The notes: a model not told the origin generated them from the letters alone. A DNA stretch of 64,000 nt from Plumapathes pennacea (GCA_964036295.1 OZ038470.1:2841501-2905500); one strand, 5' to 3'. Counted from the first letter of the stretch, positions 1 through 15,354 are shown. Translations and numbers: made by a program.

Positions 1-1473
1 AAAAGACTGTGATTTGGAAAATCATATTTAACTCAGTCGAGCTTTGAACAACCAGGCAAAGCTTTACATTAAAGGCTTTGACGTTCACTCTAACTAAGAA
101 GATCACTTTTATTACAATATTGTAGGTAAGTGCGTTCCACTCTCGTCACAACAAATATATATATTAAAAGATGAGATTACTTGAATCAATGACTTGAAAG
201 CAGTGTCGTATCAGTAGTGCGCTCCGGCAACTTCATGGACAAGTCAGAGCGAAACTATGACTCGAGAAACCTTTTACGGAACGGAGCCGATGAGTCTTAC
301 ATCAGAAAGTACTAATTCTCGTTACAGCATTACTGTGATAAAGTAGACCCTCCTAAAAGGCTCTTAATTATTTATATGAGCACTTTCCACAAGCCACAAG
401 ACAAATAACTGCTGCATTATTAAATACATTGTTACAGAGAATAACCACGGGGTTCAAAAAAATGTGTAGCTGCATTGTGTTTTGCCTCAATTTGTGTAAC
501 ACTTATATAAAACCATATGATTTAGGGGAAAATGTAGAATCTCATACAAAAGAAACCCTTCCTTTTTTTGTAAGAACCTACAAACAGGAAGTCCAATATT
601 TTTATACGAAATTTCGTGGAAAGTAAAAGAAAAAGGTACTGCTTCTTAACTCTCCTGCTATTTGAATGAAGAAAATGCTGCTTTTCAGTTAATTGGAAGC
701 TACTTGTTAGAGATTTTTATCATGTAAGTCCTGACGTTTTTTTGACACCCTCAATATTCAACTCGTGTTAAAAAGAATATTTGGTTTGTTTAGGCGTTTT
801 GAAATGTTTCAGTGAACTCCACCCTTATCACTTGTAATTTACGTCAACTCTGTAATTAGGGATAACGATAACAGAGCAGTGTACATGGAGGGGTCAGCAT
901 TTAATGAAGGCCGCTGCATTAAACTGTTTGATTGGAAGGCTGAGTTCATAGTTGTCATTGCACAGATAAGAGTGCCTTGCATAATTAATTGACAACGGGA
1001 CACCTAGTCGCCGTAAGATCGCGTAGAGATTTTACTGGAAGTCAATAGAGGCATGATAAGAGACGCGACAGCCAGGCTCAGGAAAGGTTGTGTCTTCACT
1101 AAGGAGAACCACATAGCGGATGAAAGGTGATATAAGTAGCCGCTGTTGTCTTTTGTAGCAGTTGAATAGTTGCACGAGTTCGCTTTGGAAAGCATTTGAA
1201 CCAAAATTATTCGTCAAGGAGCCGACAGTGTATCGACAATAGATTAGATAGCTCGTTTGTTTGATACTCAGTGATTGTACAGCTATAAATGGTTGGCAGT
1301 GCAAGGCACCACTTTGGTGACTATTTGCGATTCGAACATATGGTCCTTTCTGTTTCGACAGATTCCCAATATCAAGCAATGAAAACCGGAGGCCAGAAGA
1401 GACAAGTGAAGAGTCGATTATTCACACTATCAAGGGGCCTGAGGCAAGAGGTACTACACGAAGGCTTCTGATT
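1..1473. other. 5' flank of the LamG/ShK gene, no gene recognised
   Basis: AT-rich sequence with only short open frames on both strands, none with a recognisable domain or convincing splice sites. A 115-codon minus-strand frame at 1032-1379 has no family resemblance I can see. The stretch probably contains the promoter and 5' UTR of the gene starting at 1474, but no clear TATA or initiator can be assigned. Confidence 0.4.
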
Positions 1474-1531
1474 ATGGATCGACGATATCCCTCGCTTTGC
1501 AGAGGGATTATGTTCGTCTTATTTTTTCTGG
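1474..1531 (+). CDS. Exon 1: signal peptide
   Basis: The ATG at 1474 opens a 19-codon frame with basic residues (MDRRYPSLCRG) followed by a hydrophobic core (IMFVLFFLG), ending at a strong donor, G|GTAAGT. The donor is phase 1 and joins in frame to the LamG exon at 4456. This is a typical secretory leader. The exon is too short to stand out as an ORF, but donor, phase and hydrophobicity agree. Confidence 0.65.
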
Positions 1532-4500
1532 GTAAGTGATACGCTGCATACTAATCAACAGACCTGGCTTGACATTTACATCGTCCTAAATTAGTGCGAC
1601 CGACAATTTTGTTTCAGTTGCTATCGATTCCGACTAATTCCGTTTATGCGAAGAGAACCAAACATTCCTGTATATTTAGGACATTCCCGAAAATCCTCAT
1701 TATTTCAGGTTAGGAAAATACATCGAAAAACAACAAGTTTATAGATTCGAGAATCAATGTGGGGTTTTCGTTCATCATGTTTGTCATGCTTATTTATTCT
1801 TTGTGAATAATTCATTATTCACAGCAGATGGAGCATTGTCTGGTGAAAAAAGTATGTATGCTATGGTTGCAATCGTTAACCAAAAAAAATAGGATTTTGA
1901 CTGGCAGAAGTGAATATTACAAATAAAGCAATGCTGAACTGGTGCAGAGTACTGTCGAATGTGTTAAGATGCGCATGCTAAAATCAACCAAATCAACTGA
2001 GTGAATCTACCCGACACTGACGCACAGTTTTCTACCCTAAGTTTAGCAGTATCGGCTTCTGAAAATGAATTAGATCGAAAATGTTCAGCCACCTGAAAAG
2101 ATCGAAAAACATTATCACATTAATCATGCAGCTGTTGATTTAGGTTCTAGGAGCCTTCGAAACGTACGCTGAATTGTGTCAAAAATTATCGACTAAAGCG
2201 ATGCTATTGCCTGCATTAGCCTACTAGTTCAATGAATCCAATCAGGAACAACCAGAAGCCCATAAATCTTTGCGTGCCTTGTAGTTTGACGAGTAGAGCG
2301 AACTTTGCCGGTTATGGCAATTTAATTCAAAAAAGACTCCAAGATATGAACTCGAAAGGGAACGATCTATTTGTTCCTCGGCGATACTTGGAGAAATTAC
2401 AGTTCAATGAGTATCCGGCAACGATATGTATCGGAATTCGAACGGCTGAACCGATCGTATAGTTATATACATCTGAAGGAACACATGCCCGCCACTAAAT
2501 AACTGAGCAATGAAGAGTTGATTTGGCTACTGGTCCTTACACAATGGCCCACAATGTTAGCAGGCCGTGAGATTCGGAAAAGAAGTGGTGAAATTTAAGA
2601 CCGGCTTAGGCTAACGTACCAACACAATTAAATAGCATAGTTTATCTAACGCAAATATTAATTCTTTTTGCTTTACTGGATGGTAGTATCACTGAGTGGA
2701 TGAGTAACTTTTTATGATTTCAATGAATAACTTTTTGTGAATCAGTTTGTGTAATGTTGCTACTTTGCCACTAATGATATCTAACTGTCCAAGTCCAAGT
2801 CCACACTAATACGTTTTCATTTGAAAACGCAGCGTTTTCGATGCGTTTTTACCTTCCGTCCACACCATGAAAGCGATGATTTAAAAACGTTTCCCAAAGT
2901 GGTTTTCTGAAACAATGCGTTTTCAAACTAAAACGTATTAAGTGTGAAAGTGGCCTAAGTGTCTAATTACTGTGAAAGGTTGAAGTTATATAATGTTTAC
3001 GTTGTTTCGGTTTGTGTTACTCAAAGTTTCATGGCACACTTTGTGTTCTTTATCATCCGTGTGTGAGAGATGCATTTCAGTCGTCTTTGTGTTGTGTTTT
3101 TACTCTGCAATTAACATTTTCCCAGTTTTAACTGGTTAACAAATCTATTTTTCTTTTTCTGTCTTGGAACAACTAATCGAACGTGGATCGTGGATTCCGT
3201 TGTAGGTTTACCACATCGTACTTGTAAGTAATTGAGTTTCAATTTAGTTCATTCACGCACGGTTGCACTTCGCACGTCACGTCACGTCAGTCGTTACGTC
3301 ACTTGTTACGTCACCACATCAACGAACCGAGCTGCCTATCACAGGTCTCGTACCTACGCAACTCTCGCTGACTGACAGCAGCACAGGAACCTGGCATGGG
3401 TTTCAGAGCGAGGCTGTCATATCCTCGTTCCCAGATTCTATTCTCTATCCCGCCCGCCAACGGTGGCACCAATGACCAAATTAATTGGAATTTTAAAAGG
3501 GGAACATCACAGTCAGTGTTTCGTATTCTCCCACCAGTGCGCACAAGCGGCAGCCTCCTAAATTTTACCGAAAAACGCGAATTAGAGCCGTTCATATTTG
3601 ATGGCGTGCGAGTGAAGCTGGGCACCAGTCTTTTCGTGCTTCTTTACATGACGTGGTTTGTGTACTAAAATACGAAAAGATTTTGGACAGAAGTCCTGAA
3701 TGTTTCTTTCGAACGAGCCACTCGATAAACTATCACGGAACTCATGGTAAGCTTCTTCTCTTTACCCAAAGAACGTTCAGTGTTTGCATCCTACATCTCA
3801 CTGCACTTCAATGGAAAGATACTGTAGCATTGTTTCGTGTTTAATGTGAACAGTGGGGCCAACCGTTTGTGTCAACCACAATATTTGAACAGACCGTTTT
3901 GTGTAAAAAAAAAAATACATCCTTGGTTGTTAAGTTTATACCAAAAAAGGTCCGTCAATTCACACGAAACATTGCTATTGGAAAGGGAGAAGAACAGAAC
4001 AGGAGTTATAATAGCGATGATCACACTGACGTCACCTATTGTTATTGTAATGTGCCAAACAGAGATCTGTTGGCTGTTAAAACAAAGACTCATTTGCTCC
4101 AAAATTACAATAACAAAGTGCAAGTAATTTGGCAAAATTACAATAACAAAAGAAATGTTGGTAAACAATGATTATTGCTATAGGAACAATAGAGAAGGCA
4201 GGAAAATAGGGGTCGGAGGATCGTGGTACTAGCATGTAGAGGCAGAACTGAAGGGGAAAGGATGGAAAGAGGACAAAAAGGTAGGCAATGAAAGAAAGGA
4301 AGAAAGTCTTGAAGGAAGAGAGTATTTGGAAAGGTAGATCTGATTCTGAGGTGAAATGCATCATGATTTTGATTGTGAACATGAATATTATGTTGGAAGT
4401 GCCCATATCAATTGCTTAGACCTAACAGTAGTATTGGTATTAATCTGTGTTGCAGGCTCTATTTACCCATTCCCTACCTGGGGCTCCCCATACCAAACTG

Positions 4501-7500
4501 CTGACCACTATTGGCCTATGCAAAACATCACAAATGGGGTATTGGAAGATGTGCAGGGGGCAGCACAAACTGTTGTTTTCAATGCTGCAAAAATAATCCC
4601 TATAGCGCAGCTGAAATCTGCACTCAGTCTTGATGGAAAGGATGACTATGTGGACACAGGTAAAATAGATTCATATTCATTCTTAGGGTGTCTAAATTAA
4701 TGTGTTTATAGAGTACATACAATATAAATTCTTCCAAGCATTTAAGAATTAACAGTATGCGTGATGTACTATATTTATTTATATTATTCAAAAATATAAT
4801 TATATATATATATATTTATAAGATAAGGTGGATAGTATGCACAATCTGATTGGTAAACACACGTGCATTATAACTCAACATACGCATGTGCGCGTCAATT
4901 TCACGTCAGTTTGCGTCAAATTTGTTCTTTTCTTTGTTGTTTTTTACAAAATGTGTTTGCCTTATCTTATAAAAGAAATAAAGCACTTGTCAGCGTATGT
5001 ATATTGAGGCGGCCTCGTGCTTCTCCAAACTTCTCTCATGTTCGTTCAATTTCCCGTGTGCATCTATAACTCAATAACGCATGCTGACACGTGCTTTATT
5101 TCTTTAATATTTCCTTCTTGAATGGGAGAATATGTATCCTGAGCTTTGAACACTACTTTAATTTGGTATGCATAACCCCAGGTTATTCCCAGACATGATT
5201 ATAACCAGTTTGTCCTGGTGTGATGGTGAAGCTTTGTGTGTGTGCTTGCAATCCCTCAAAATAAGATTACAGAGGTTTCACCATGCTCAGGGAAGTAAAA
5301 TAATTATTTAATCCTGAACATAACCTAACCCTAACCTAATTCTAACCCTAGACCTTAACCTACCCTCCCTAAGTGAGGCAAAACTTTGCTGATCTCCTTT
5401 CAAGGGATTGTGTAGTACACTCACTGTGAAGCTCGCAGAGGTGTTCAAATATTAACAAGTTATGTCTAATGAACTGATGGCTCCAATCACAGGAAAACTC
5501 CATGAATGTAGTTCAGTCAGTGTGAAGAAATATGGTTGTAAGTAAATTCAATTTGGCACCTGCACTCTACTAACCACATGATGCAATCCTGCACCAGCAC
5601 AAAAGAGCACTAAGAATCCACTACATGTAATGTGGGAGTCAAGTAAACCTTGACCAGAAAACGTTAACTCTTTTGTTGTGTATAACAAAAGAATAAAATG
5701 TGAGAAAGCAATGAAATAGTCTATAGTCCTTGTATGTTGTGGTCCGTGTTTGCTGGGAGATAAATCATATAATGTGTTAACTTAAGGATTATGAGCATAT
5801 GCAGTGAGTCTGGCTGCATTGATTAACAGTTTAATTGCCAAATATTTATTTAGTGTTTGCCTCATTTATCAAGTATTATTTAAGTAGCAGGAGATCTCTG
5901 CAAGCTCAGTTGAGAGTCTAAGGAGGTCCCTCCTTCATTTTGAACATACAAACTAACAAATGTTTCTATTTTCTTTGGTGGCATTTAGATACGAATTAGT
6001 ACATTTTAAAGAAAGTTAAGTACGTTTAGGTACATTTAAATGAGTAGGCAAACTCACCGTGTGCTTTGCTGCTTTGATTCACAGTTGTATCTCCTTAAAT
6101 TCTCAAAGTATATCTAAACATGACATGCGAACTTAAGCGAGCCTTTGATTAATACCTGCGTTGCTTCACACAGGTGGATTCAACGCTGACTGCGTCACGG
6201 ACCCCTCCAGGTGTCTCAAGGGATTCTCAATGAGCTTCTGGATGAGAGTCCACGGCTCTGGATTCATCATGTCGTCCGGATCCTTCACCAATCATAGGAA
6301 CGGACCTGGCTTTCGATTGCTCTACAAGAGCGGGAATCATGGCTTCGAATTCGTCCTGGAGACGACCACAAAGAGGTGGGACTTACATATCCAAGGGGAC
6401 ACAAATGTCTGGACGCACATGGCTTTTACGTGGAGAGAGGGAACTGGCCTGAAATATTACGAGGACGGAAATCTGAGCATCCAAACAAACAGACCAAAGT
6501 ATATTTCTCGCTCTCGTAATTTCACTCCAGTAATAACGTTAGCACGACCAAGCAACGTATTCAGAGTGAGGGAATTCGGTCACTTTGATATTTCTCATCT
6601 GGCCTTGTGGACGAAGGACCTCTCTTCTAGTGACCTTTCCGGGGTGTATGAGAAGAGTGTCGTTTACGATGGGGGCTCGCCCGTTTGCTGCTATTTCAAG
6701 TCAGGTACAAGCCTTTTTAGGCCCAGTTCAGGCGACGAACTTTTCATGTGCCGAACCTAAGTGCTGTTTAGGGTCGACCTGATCTCGACTTTAGCTAATT
6801 TAAACGCTGGAATTAAGTTCTGCGCATAAAACGTTTGATGTATGAGTCGGGACTTTTATTCAACTGTCTCCACATTGTATTAAGCTTCACGTAAGACAGA
6901 GCGGTTTTCCTTTTGACTTTCGAAAACAGAAATGCAAGACGAGGTCAACAGTAGAAGAACATTTTGATATCAACTTCGTTATTGAACGGCAAATAGAAGG
7001 ACAAAAAATTATCTGTTTCCATTTTACAGTGAACAAGTGCACCACAGATCCATGTAGCGATGTCAAGAAATGCAAGAAGGACGATAGTAAATGCATCTGC
7101 CCTCGAGTTCAGTTACAGCTCAGGACCTGTCAAGGTTTGTAAGCCGAAAAATAAAGAGAAAAAGGAAAAATAATTACCTCAAGTAGTGAGACAGTTGCAC
7201 AATTCAGTTGTGTGTGTGTTGCCCCTGTCGGTATAGCTTCGTCTATTTGCTCTTAGTCCTAGCAATGATGGTATCTTGGGCTCAAGCTGATCAAGGTATT
7301 TATTATTTCTCCTTGCTCCACTCATACACTTCACCTGTTGCAGAAAAAATCGTCGGGGAGTGTGAAGATCAAATAAGCGTATGTGATCTTTATGCCAAGC
7401 AACAAGGATACTGCGAACAGAGGAGGATGAGGGAGAAATGCCCCAAAGCATGTTCCTACTGCGGTAAGTTTACAGATCTCAAAAAAAAAAAAAAAAAAAA

Positions 7501-10500
7501 AAAATCCGAGTTGCACCATGTGTCCACTTGTAAAACTGTTGTGCGCATGATTGCACTCGACAATTATGATTGCACTGTGTGTCCACCATTGCGTACGAAT
7601 TTTGCGTATTTTATTTCTCCCACCAGCTCGGCTATCAAATGAAACCAGTACAACGTACCAACCTACTACCCGTCAATCAACTTCCACCAAGAAAGAATCG
7701 CTAAAGGTGACTTCAGGTACTCGTCCCAGGTCTACAGGGACCGAGCCCACGAAACACGAGGTCGAGGCGTCTAGTGAGCCAGCTATTGTTTCGACCAGCT
7801 GTCCACCGGAGAACCCCGGATGTAGTACGCAGATAGTCCCAACCACCAATCAGCGTTCCACCCCAAGGAGGCACATGCCGACAGGTATTGTGGGAAGAGT
7901 TTCTAGATTGTTCACAGCCCGAGCAGCTAATCCAGGCCTAATGGCCTGGCAAAACGAGGACACATTGTGGCGGTATTGTGGTGTCCTTTTGTTTATTTAT
8001 TTATTTATTTGCTTCGCCATACGGCCGGGTCACCACAACAGCTTACGCCAATTACTGTGGGCCCGTGGAGTACAGGCACTGAGGGTGATCACTGCCAGAG
8101 ATTCCTTTGATGTTTCCAGGGTGACGTGCGTCAAAACTGTTGTGCTCAGTGTGGACACAACAAATGTTTTTGAAGTTTTTCAGAAAAAAATTTTTGTGTG
8201 TGTGTCCAGGACGCAAATTTGTGTCCGCAACAAATGTTTCGCGCGTGGCAAAACGGGGCAACATTTGGGAAACATGCGCGCTAGCAATGTTGCCGGCGCC
8301 ACAATGTGTCCTTGTTTTGCCAGGCCTTTAGCAAGTTGCTCGGATCCGTTTGTGTGATTGCTTTGGTTTTGTGTTGGATACGCTTTTGGGTTGGTTCAAT
8401 CAAGTTTAGTAGCATTTTTGGCGAATAAAGAGCAAAAGCACAACTTGATTGCGATCTGTTCATGCAAACAAGAATATGGCGATGGCATGTACTCGCTATG
8501 CTGATTGGTATCTTTTACTAAAAGCACCTCTTTGTCTTTCTTTCTCTCTCTACAACAGGACGTTCGTGCGAGAAGCTTGATTGTCCGTTTTATGCCAGAT
8601 GTGTGTTGCAGGACGGATTTGCCAAGTGTCTTTGTCCGAGAGACTGTCCTCTCGAACGAGAAAGAGTGTGTGGCGACAATGGAGAGACGTATTTGAACAA
8701 GTGTGTCCTGCGGGCTGAGTCATGTCGGCTGGAACAGCTCATTAGGAAAGTTAGTAAAGGACCTTGCGGTAAGTAACTTAATAAGGTAACAAAAGTAACA
8801 GGGCAATGGGTTCCTTGCACGGGAACTGGCACAAGCTTCAAATCGAGGTTGTCCTGGCGTAACTGAGGTTACCATGGTGACTTGTGCATGTACACGTGCA
8901 CCTCTTCTGTAGACGCCTTGGGGCTTTAGAGCGATAGGAAACCCTCTTGTTTCATGTCTGGCGAATTTCGTGCCGTGGTAGCCTCGCTTTGAATCCAAGA
9001 TGGCGGTACCGTGCAATGAGCGAATAGAGCGCTTTTTAAACGACTGTCCGAACCCCAAACCAAAGCAATCACAAAGGCTGTGACACTTTCGTCTAAAGAG
9101 GAGCCCTACCATAGTCATAGTAATAAAGCCTGGTTCTCACGTCACGGACATTAATGGCCGCTGGAGAGTATCGCGGGTGCCTCTTTTTCACTTGAATTTG
9201 AAACAAGGCTGTGGGAGACTTGGTTTTATTGGATTTTCTGTTTTCGTTCTGGGGGTCTGGCCGCAGCTGGTTACAAAAAGAAACAATTTTCCTCCTTGGC
9301 AAAATCATGAAGACAAAAAGCCAGCTTTACACCGTAGAATATACGTCGCTTATACAAGGAAACCACCTCGAATTTCGTATCTCCATTTGAGATAAAAATA
9401 ATAATTTTGGTCTCTCGGATTAGCACTGTAATAGAGACAATCTTGTTTCTCGGATAACAATCTGCAATAACAATCTCCGCGGGTGATAAAAAAAAACCCC
9501 TAGAATATGAAGTTTGTTATCACAACTTCGACTAAATTATAAACTCCCGCTTTGTTTATTAACTGAATACAACTAGTAGAATTATATTGCAAAGTTATAA
9601 TTTCATTAATATCGAACTCTTCGGCGACGGTCTCTTTGAGCTTGGTTTGCCGTTAAACTGCAAATATGGGTGGCCTTACTTGGCAAAATTTTAAGCGATG
9701 TGTTCATCTAACGACGAAGTCACCAGATCAAAATACCAGGAGCAAATTATTGTATTTTTTGGCCCTGCGTGGGTACAAATCGCGACACCATCTCGTTTTC
9801 TTTTTTACATCTTGTGTGCTCCGCCCCAATGCGTGCATTTGCATGGTATAGATGCTTGTGCACTTTGAACGATCAAGAAATAATGTCTGACCATTTGGAG
9901 CGGGAACTGTGATCGTGATCGTGACCGTGATCGTGATCGTGATCAAGATCGTATTTCTAGTTTGACGTGTACGAATCAGTGTATTGCTATAAGCACGATT
10001 TTTTTCGTCGACTCAGGCGATTGCAATAAGCTGCTACTTTAATAGAACACAGCACAACAAGAAAGCAAGAATTCTCCCCTGTCCATGCTTCCAATTATAC
10101 CAACAACATTAGATTTTCAATATGAGGAATCAATATTTTGAGTAATGTTGCATTTCTTTGACACCCGATTCATTGCACTAAAATTCTTTATGACCTTTTC
10201 ATAAATTCAGGAAAACAAATTTATCTTGAAGAGTCCTCCACCCTTGAATTTATTTTCTGTTTTGAGACGACACGTTGAAGATAAAGAATTAGCAAGAAAT
10301 TCTTGCCTTTAATTTTCATCAATCGTTCAAAAGCAAACAAATATATTTACTGGCGGGAAATGTACGGAAAGTAAACAGAGAGGCAATACGAGGACAAACC
10401 TCCAATCAGCACATCTTGTATAGATAGATAGATAGATATATCTATTTGTCCGCTAATAGAGGTCATTTAATTTTTACGCCTTCGTGCTTTGTGCATTATT

Positions 10501-13500
10501 TGATTCGAGCCCTGATTGGTGCAGAACACGGACAAATGATATAATTTGATAGGTATCTCACCATCGGGCCATGTGATTGGCCGGTTATTAAATTTCATTA
10601 ACTATAGTTTGCACCTGTCGGAAAACGGACAAAAAAAATGTTTTATTTTTGTGTGGATTCTTTTAAGGCCACCAAGTGGTTCTCTTGTGTTTTTTTGTGT
10701 GTGCGCTTTCTTAAAGTGTGGTACCTTCGCGAAGAAAATAAAGATCTCGTGCATCAGAAACTCCGACGAAAACTCTTTGGGACAGCTAAGAGCGTTTCGT
10801 TTATAACATGGCTGGAGCTCAGAAGGTCAAATGTTCTTAATTAGCATTTGGGTTCGAAATTGTAGGGCGATTAGAAATGAATAAATTATGAGAGCAAATG
10901 AATCAGTACAGGTGAAGCACAGCTGAAAACGAAGACATTTGAGCGAAGGTTCATTTTCACTCTAACTGCTACACCAGAAGGTCATGGGAGTAGCGATGGA
11001 GGAAGCCGTTTTCGATGCACGGGCCAGCTTGTCTAAGAATGCGAAGCTAGAGGGAAGGAAAGCAAACATACCACGAGAAATTCGATAAAATCAATCTTGT
11101 AAGGGAAGTTGCTGCCAGATATTTTGTCCCGAAGAGTTTACTCGGGTTAATTGTCACCAAATGAACTTAGCACTTCGATTCGTGTTGGTGGTGGTGAGTT
11201 TTACAAACTCCGTTGATTCAGGGACTACGAGAATACGTTTACGCTCGAACTATGAAGAAGGTTGGTACAGTTGCACAACAGAACGACTGCATACGATTAC
11301 GCATTTGGCGTTAGACTGTTTTGTGTTTTTGAATCTTGCCTGGACCGCTAGAAATTTTGGCCTAAGCGAAGGATTTAATTTACAACGTCAAAACCAGTAT
11401 AAACAATTTTCTTTAAAACTTCACCCTATTCAGTCGGTTTCTTTGCAGTTTTTTTCGATGAGAGTGTGTGAATTAAAATGCGACGAAGCAACAATTCCCT
11501 TCAGATCAGAAAATTGGTAGATTACGATTTTGAACATTACAAAACATGACTTTATCGATCTTGTTCCCTTTCCTATAAATAGATATTCGTGTTTCTGTAA
11601 AATTAACACAACACAGACTTTGCGGAAGTAATCTTTTTGCTTTTACCGCAGAACGCAATCACCAGCTTCGCGTTAAAAGCGTAACTGCAAGTTTCATCGG
11701 TTTATTCCTTGTGCGTGGGAAAATCTACGTTTTTTATCCAAGGTTTATTTTCGACATTAGCAATCGATCTGAACTTTATAGTGCAGGTCTGCGAGGCTAG
11801 GAGCTAAATGGAAGTATAAGATCTTATCGTGCAACTAACGCGTAATTTGCAACCTTTGTAAATGAAAAACTTCCTATATTTAATCAATCATATTTAAATC
11901 TTGGCATACCATCAAAGGTAAATGTTGCCCACAACTACAATTCAAATTTAATGACCGCCTGTGGTAAGTCATATCACATGATTGAAGCGATAAGACAACA
12001 ACCAGACCACAACTTTATTAGAACTGTTTCAGGAAGGCTGAACTTTGTATATTTTTTTTAGCGCAGATAATCTACAGTCTAGATTCTACCGCTTTTTTCA
12101 CGAAGGTTCTTATAGATTTCAGAGTTACTAGTGATGATTGAAGCCGGTTTCGTTAAGAACATGCAAAATGCAAAAGTTTCTTTTAAATCAGTTGTTTATT
12201 ATGTCAGCAAAAATTGAAGCGAAAGATTTACCGCCCATAAAACCGAAAACTTTCACTCCTATAAATAACAGGCGCAAGCACAAGAATAAAAATTTTGTCT
12301 TTTTCTTGTGCTTGCTCGTTTTCACTTGACGCATATCTCTTGTTCTTGCGCTTATGCTTCCTTCAGTTGTTTTCTCTTAACACATCTCTTTCGTTTTGCT
12401 TCGCTTGTGAAAACCATGGTCAACTGTAGTATCTTTTTCATTGTAAAACATTTTTAACTTTTAGAATACGACGCTTCAAATGTTTGATAAAGGCCTTAGT
12501 TTATAGTATCCCACTGCGAACGAAAGAAGTCGAACAATAGGTTGAAGTTGGGTCAATGAAATCATATTTTCAGTTGTTGTAATTCATTTAAGATGAAAAC
12601 AATAAAGATTTGAACTGAGAGGGCAGATAGTGAAAACCTCTAAAATGGGCGACTTCTTTGCTAAAGATTTCATTTGTAGAGTGTGGCTTGATAAATAGGC
12701 GCCCTGAAAAGGTGACTGGATAAGCAAAACACGTTCAAAACTCTAATTGGAGAATTCAATTGTACGAACAGTAGAGGCGGTGGGGGGTATTTAGGAATGT
12801 TCAAAATAAAAAGAGTATTGAATTAAAATCGGAACAAGTACAGATGCCAATTCAATAAACATTTAAGGTGCCGGCACACTAGGGGTTATGTAGCGGGGAT
12901 ATGTGGCAGCGACAAAATTGGGTTCCAGTCATACGCAGGGTTGTGTAGCAGAGACTTGTAGTCGCGACATGTAGCAGGGACAAAATCACAACATGTACAT
13001 AGACAAGAAGATATAGCTGGGACATGCCCCCCACCCTCCCCGGACAAGAGGCGGCGACCTGTCCCCTCGTCTGAACTAATATGCTTCAACTAATGCAACA
13101 AAATTTTTGTAGCATTTTTGTCCCTGCAACATGTCCCATGAAGTTCTACTTTCATCGAAAACGGAATTTCCTAGAAATAGCTAAACACGTGCTCTCATAC
13201 ACGCCCTTCTTTTCCCAGGTCCTTTCTACGTATTAGCGGTCCATTACTGGCCTTTCAACTACACTACCAAGAGTAGGACCCTTTTGGACATCCGGGGAAA
13301 CAAACCTGGAATGACGTACAACGGTGTGAGAATGACGCATGCTGAACAGTTGGGCCATGTGATTTCTCTGGACGGCCGAGATGAATGGATCTCTCTCACC
13401 AAGATTAACGGGACGCACGTGGAAAATCCGGCGTTAAGCAAGGAAGGCCTAAGTGTCGCCTTTTGGCTCAAGTTTTATGCAGGTTAGTGTTGCTCTCACT

Positions 13501-15323
13501 ATCCATCTGATTGGATGTTTCCTTAACCAATTAGAGGCCCTAAAAAGTCTCTACCCTTATAACGTGGCTTCTGGGGCCCTAGGTTGTATCACTGATACAT
13601 AAAATATTTCACTCGCCGCTTCATTTGTGTACTGAAGTTGACCCGCGGGAGCAGCAGTCGTTGACGAAATTTGCCTCTCAGCCAATTCAATGTTTTTGTT
13701 TTCATCTAGAAATGTATTTAAAAAATATGTCTGAATTTGGTTTCTAACACGAAATAACGTAATATATCAAAAGAAAAATATAGGCAAGTAGCACTTTTAG
13801 GTCAAAAGAAACTAATATTCTGCTCAAACGAGTCGGATGGAAGTGAATTGCTTTTTATCTTTCGCCGCGCAAAGGACTGTGGGTAAAAGGGCCCTCGCTC
13901 ACTCAACCCTCTCTTTGCTTGCAGGAGAGTTTATTATGTCATCTGGACGCTTCGCCGATAGCAGTGACGGCCCGGGTTTCCGCTTCATCTGTCTGAAATG
14001 TCGAACAAATCAACCACGCTCTAACAGGAAATTCCTCTTGGAGTTGTCCACCCAAACTGAAAAATGGCAGATTTCTCTCGATTACCTTCCCGAGGCGTGG
14101 TTACACCTGGCGTTCACGTGGAAACAACAGAATGGCCTGAAGCTCTATAAAAACGGCAAGCTGTTAAAGACGGCTGAGAAATCCCAGTCCATCAGTCGAA
14201 CTCTACCGGCTGATAGCCAAAACTCCATCATACTAGCTCGACCAAACTTTCTTTGGAAGCTTAAGAGCTATGGCAAGTTTGACATTGGTCACCTGGTGCT
14301 CTGGGACAGCGAGTTGTCCTCTTATGACATCGAAGTTGCTTTCCGGACTGTGCTGGCGAAATCGGTGAAGTCACTTATCTGCTGTTTCAGTCGAAGAGGT
14401 ACGGTTGCGCGATTTGAGATGGGTTGTTGAGAGTAATTGTGTGCTATTCTGCAGTATCAGGTTTAGATGGTCGCTTACGGGGATTGGTCGCTATAGATTG
14501 TTTATTTATAATGCATGTTCCTTGACTATATACTTATATTTTGACTGTCACCGTGTTTTATGGCTTTTATTTGCAAACAGCTTCATGTTCGCCTGACAGA
14601 TCTCTGTTTCCTTATCATAGTTTTTCTGTTTCTTCCTCAGATCATCCCTGTATGAAGGATGCTTGCTTGCACGATTGCGAAAATTTTGAAGAAAAATACG
14701 ACTGCATCTGCCCGGACTTAACCATCCCCAAATGCGACAGAAGTATGTCTACCCACTACATCCATTTATCTTGGAGATTGATCTATTTGACTTTGCTTCG
14801 CCTATGAACTTCGCGCAGTGCCGAGTTAAACTTTTTAATTACGCGTGAAATCGTTTCTCCATCAAGGCCTTAAGCCCTGGCCAAACGGTACTTCCAACTC
14901 GAGCCAAGTCGAGCAAAATCAAAACTTGCATGCGGTTGGTCAAACGGTACCGCCAAGTCGAGCCAAGTCGAACCAACGGTTAAAAACTTGGCTTGACTTG
15001 GACGAAAATTTGAGCATGATCCAAATCAAGGCAAGTGGGTGGCCAAACGATACCCAAGTTGGACCAAGTTGAAAACTTGGCTCGACTTGGCCGTCCGTTT
15101 GGCCAGAGCTTTATTCATTTTGCTCCCTCACCTTTCTCCCCACTCTTCATTTCTTAGAACTAGATACGTGTGCAGACAAGATAAGCGGATGCGCTTCATT
15201 GGCAAAGAAAGGGAACTGCGTCGACAGGAAACCCTACATGTTGCGTCAGTGTCCACGAACCTGCCGATTATGCAGTAAGTGCAATTCTACGGTGCTCTGT
15301 GTTAGTGTTTGTTGTTGTTGTTG

Positions 15324-15354
<31 letters not shown>

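Larger units (their letters stand above)
8769..13218 (+). other. 4.4 kb intron or intergenic gap between the two LamG modules
   Basis: No further phase-1 domain exon was recognised here. Contents include a GATCGT repeat, a short GATA tract near 10420-10440, and a possible leader ORF at 11161. Whether this is an intron of one gene or the border of two tandem duplicates is the main uncertainty in this region. Confidence 0.5.

Noticed and set aside
9895-9955. Operator-like GATCGTGATC palindromes
   Set aside because: These are units of a simple hexamer repeat.
7344-15274. Free ShK-type toxin peptide genes
   Set aside because: Both ShK modules are internal phase-1 exons of multidomain proteins, without their own leader, propeptide or stop codon.
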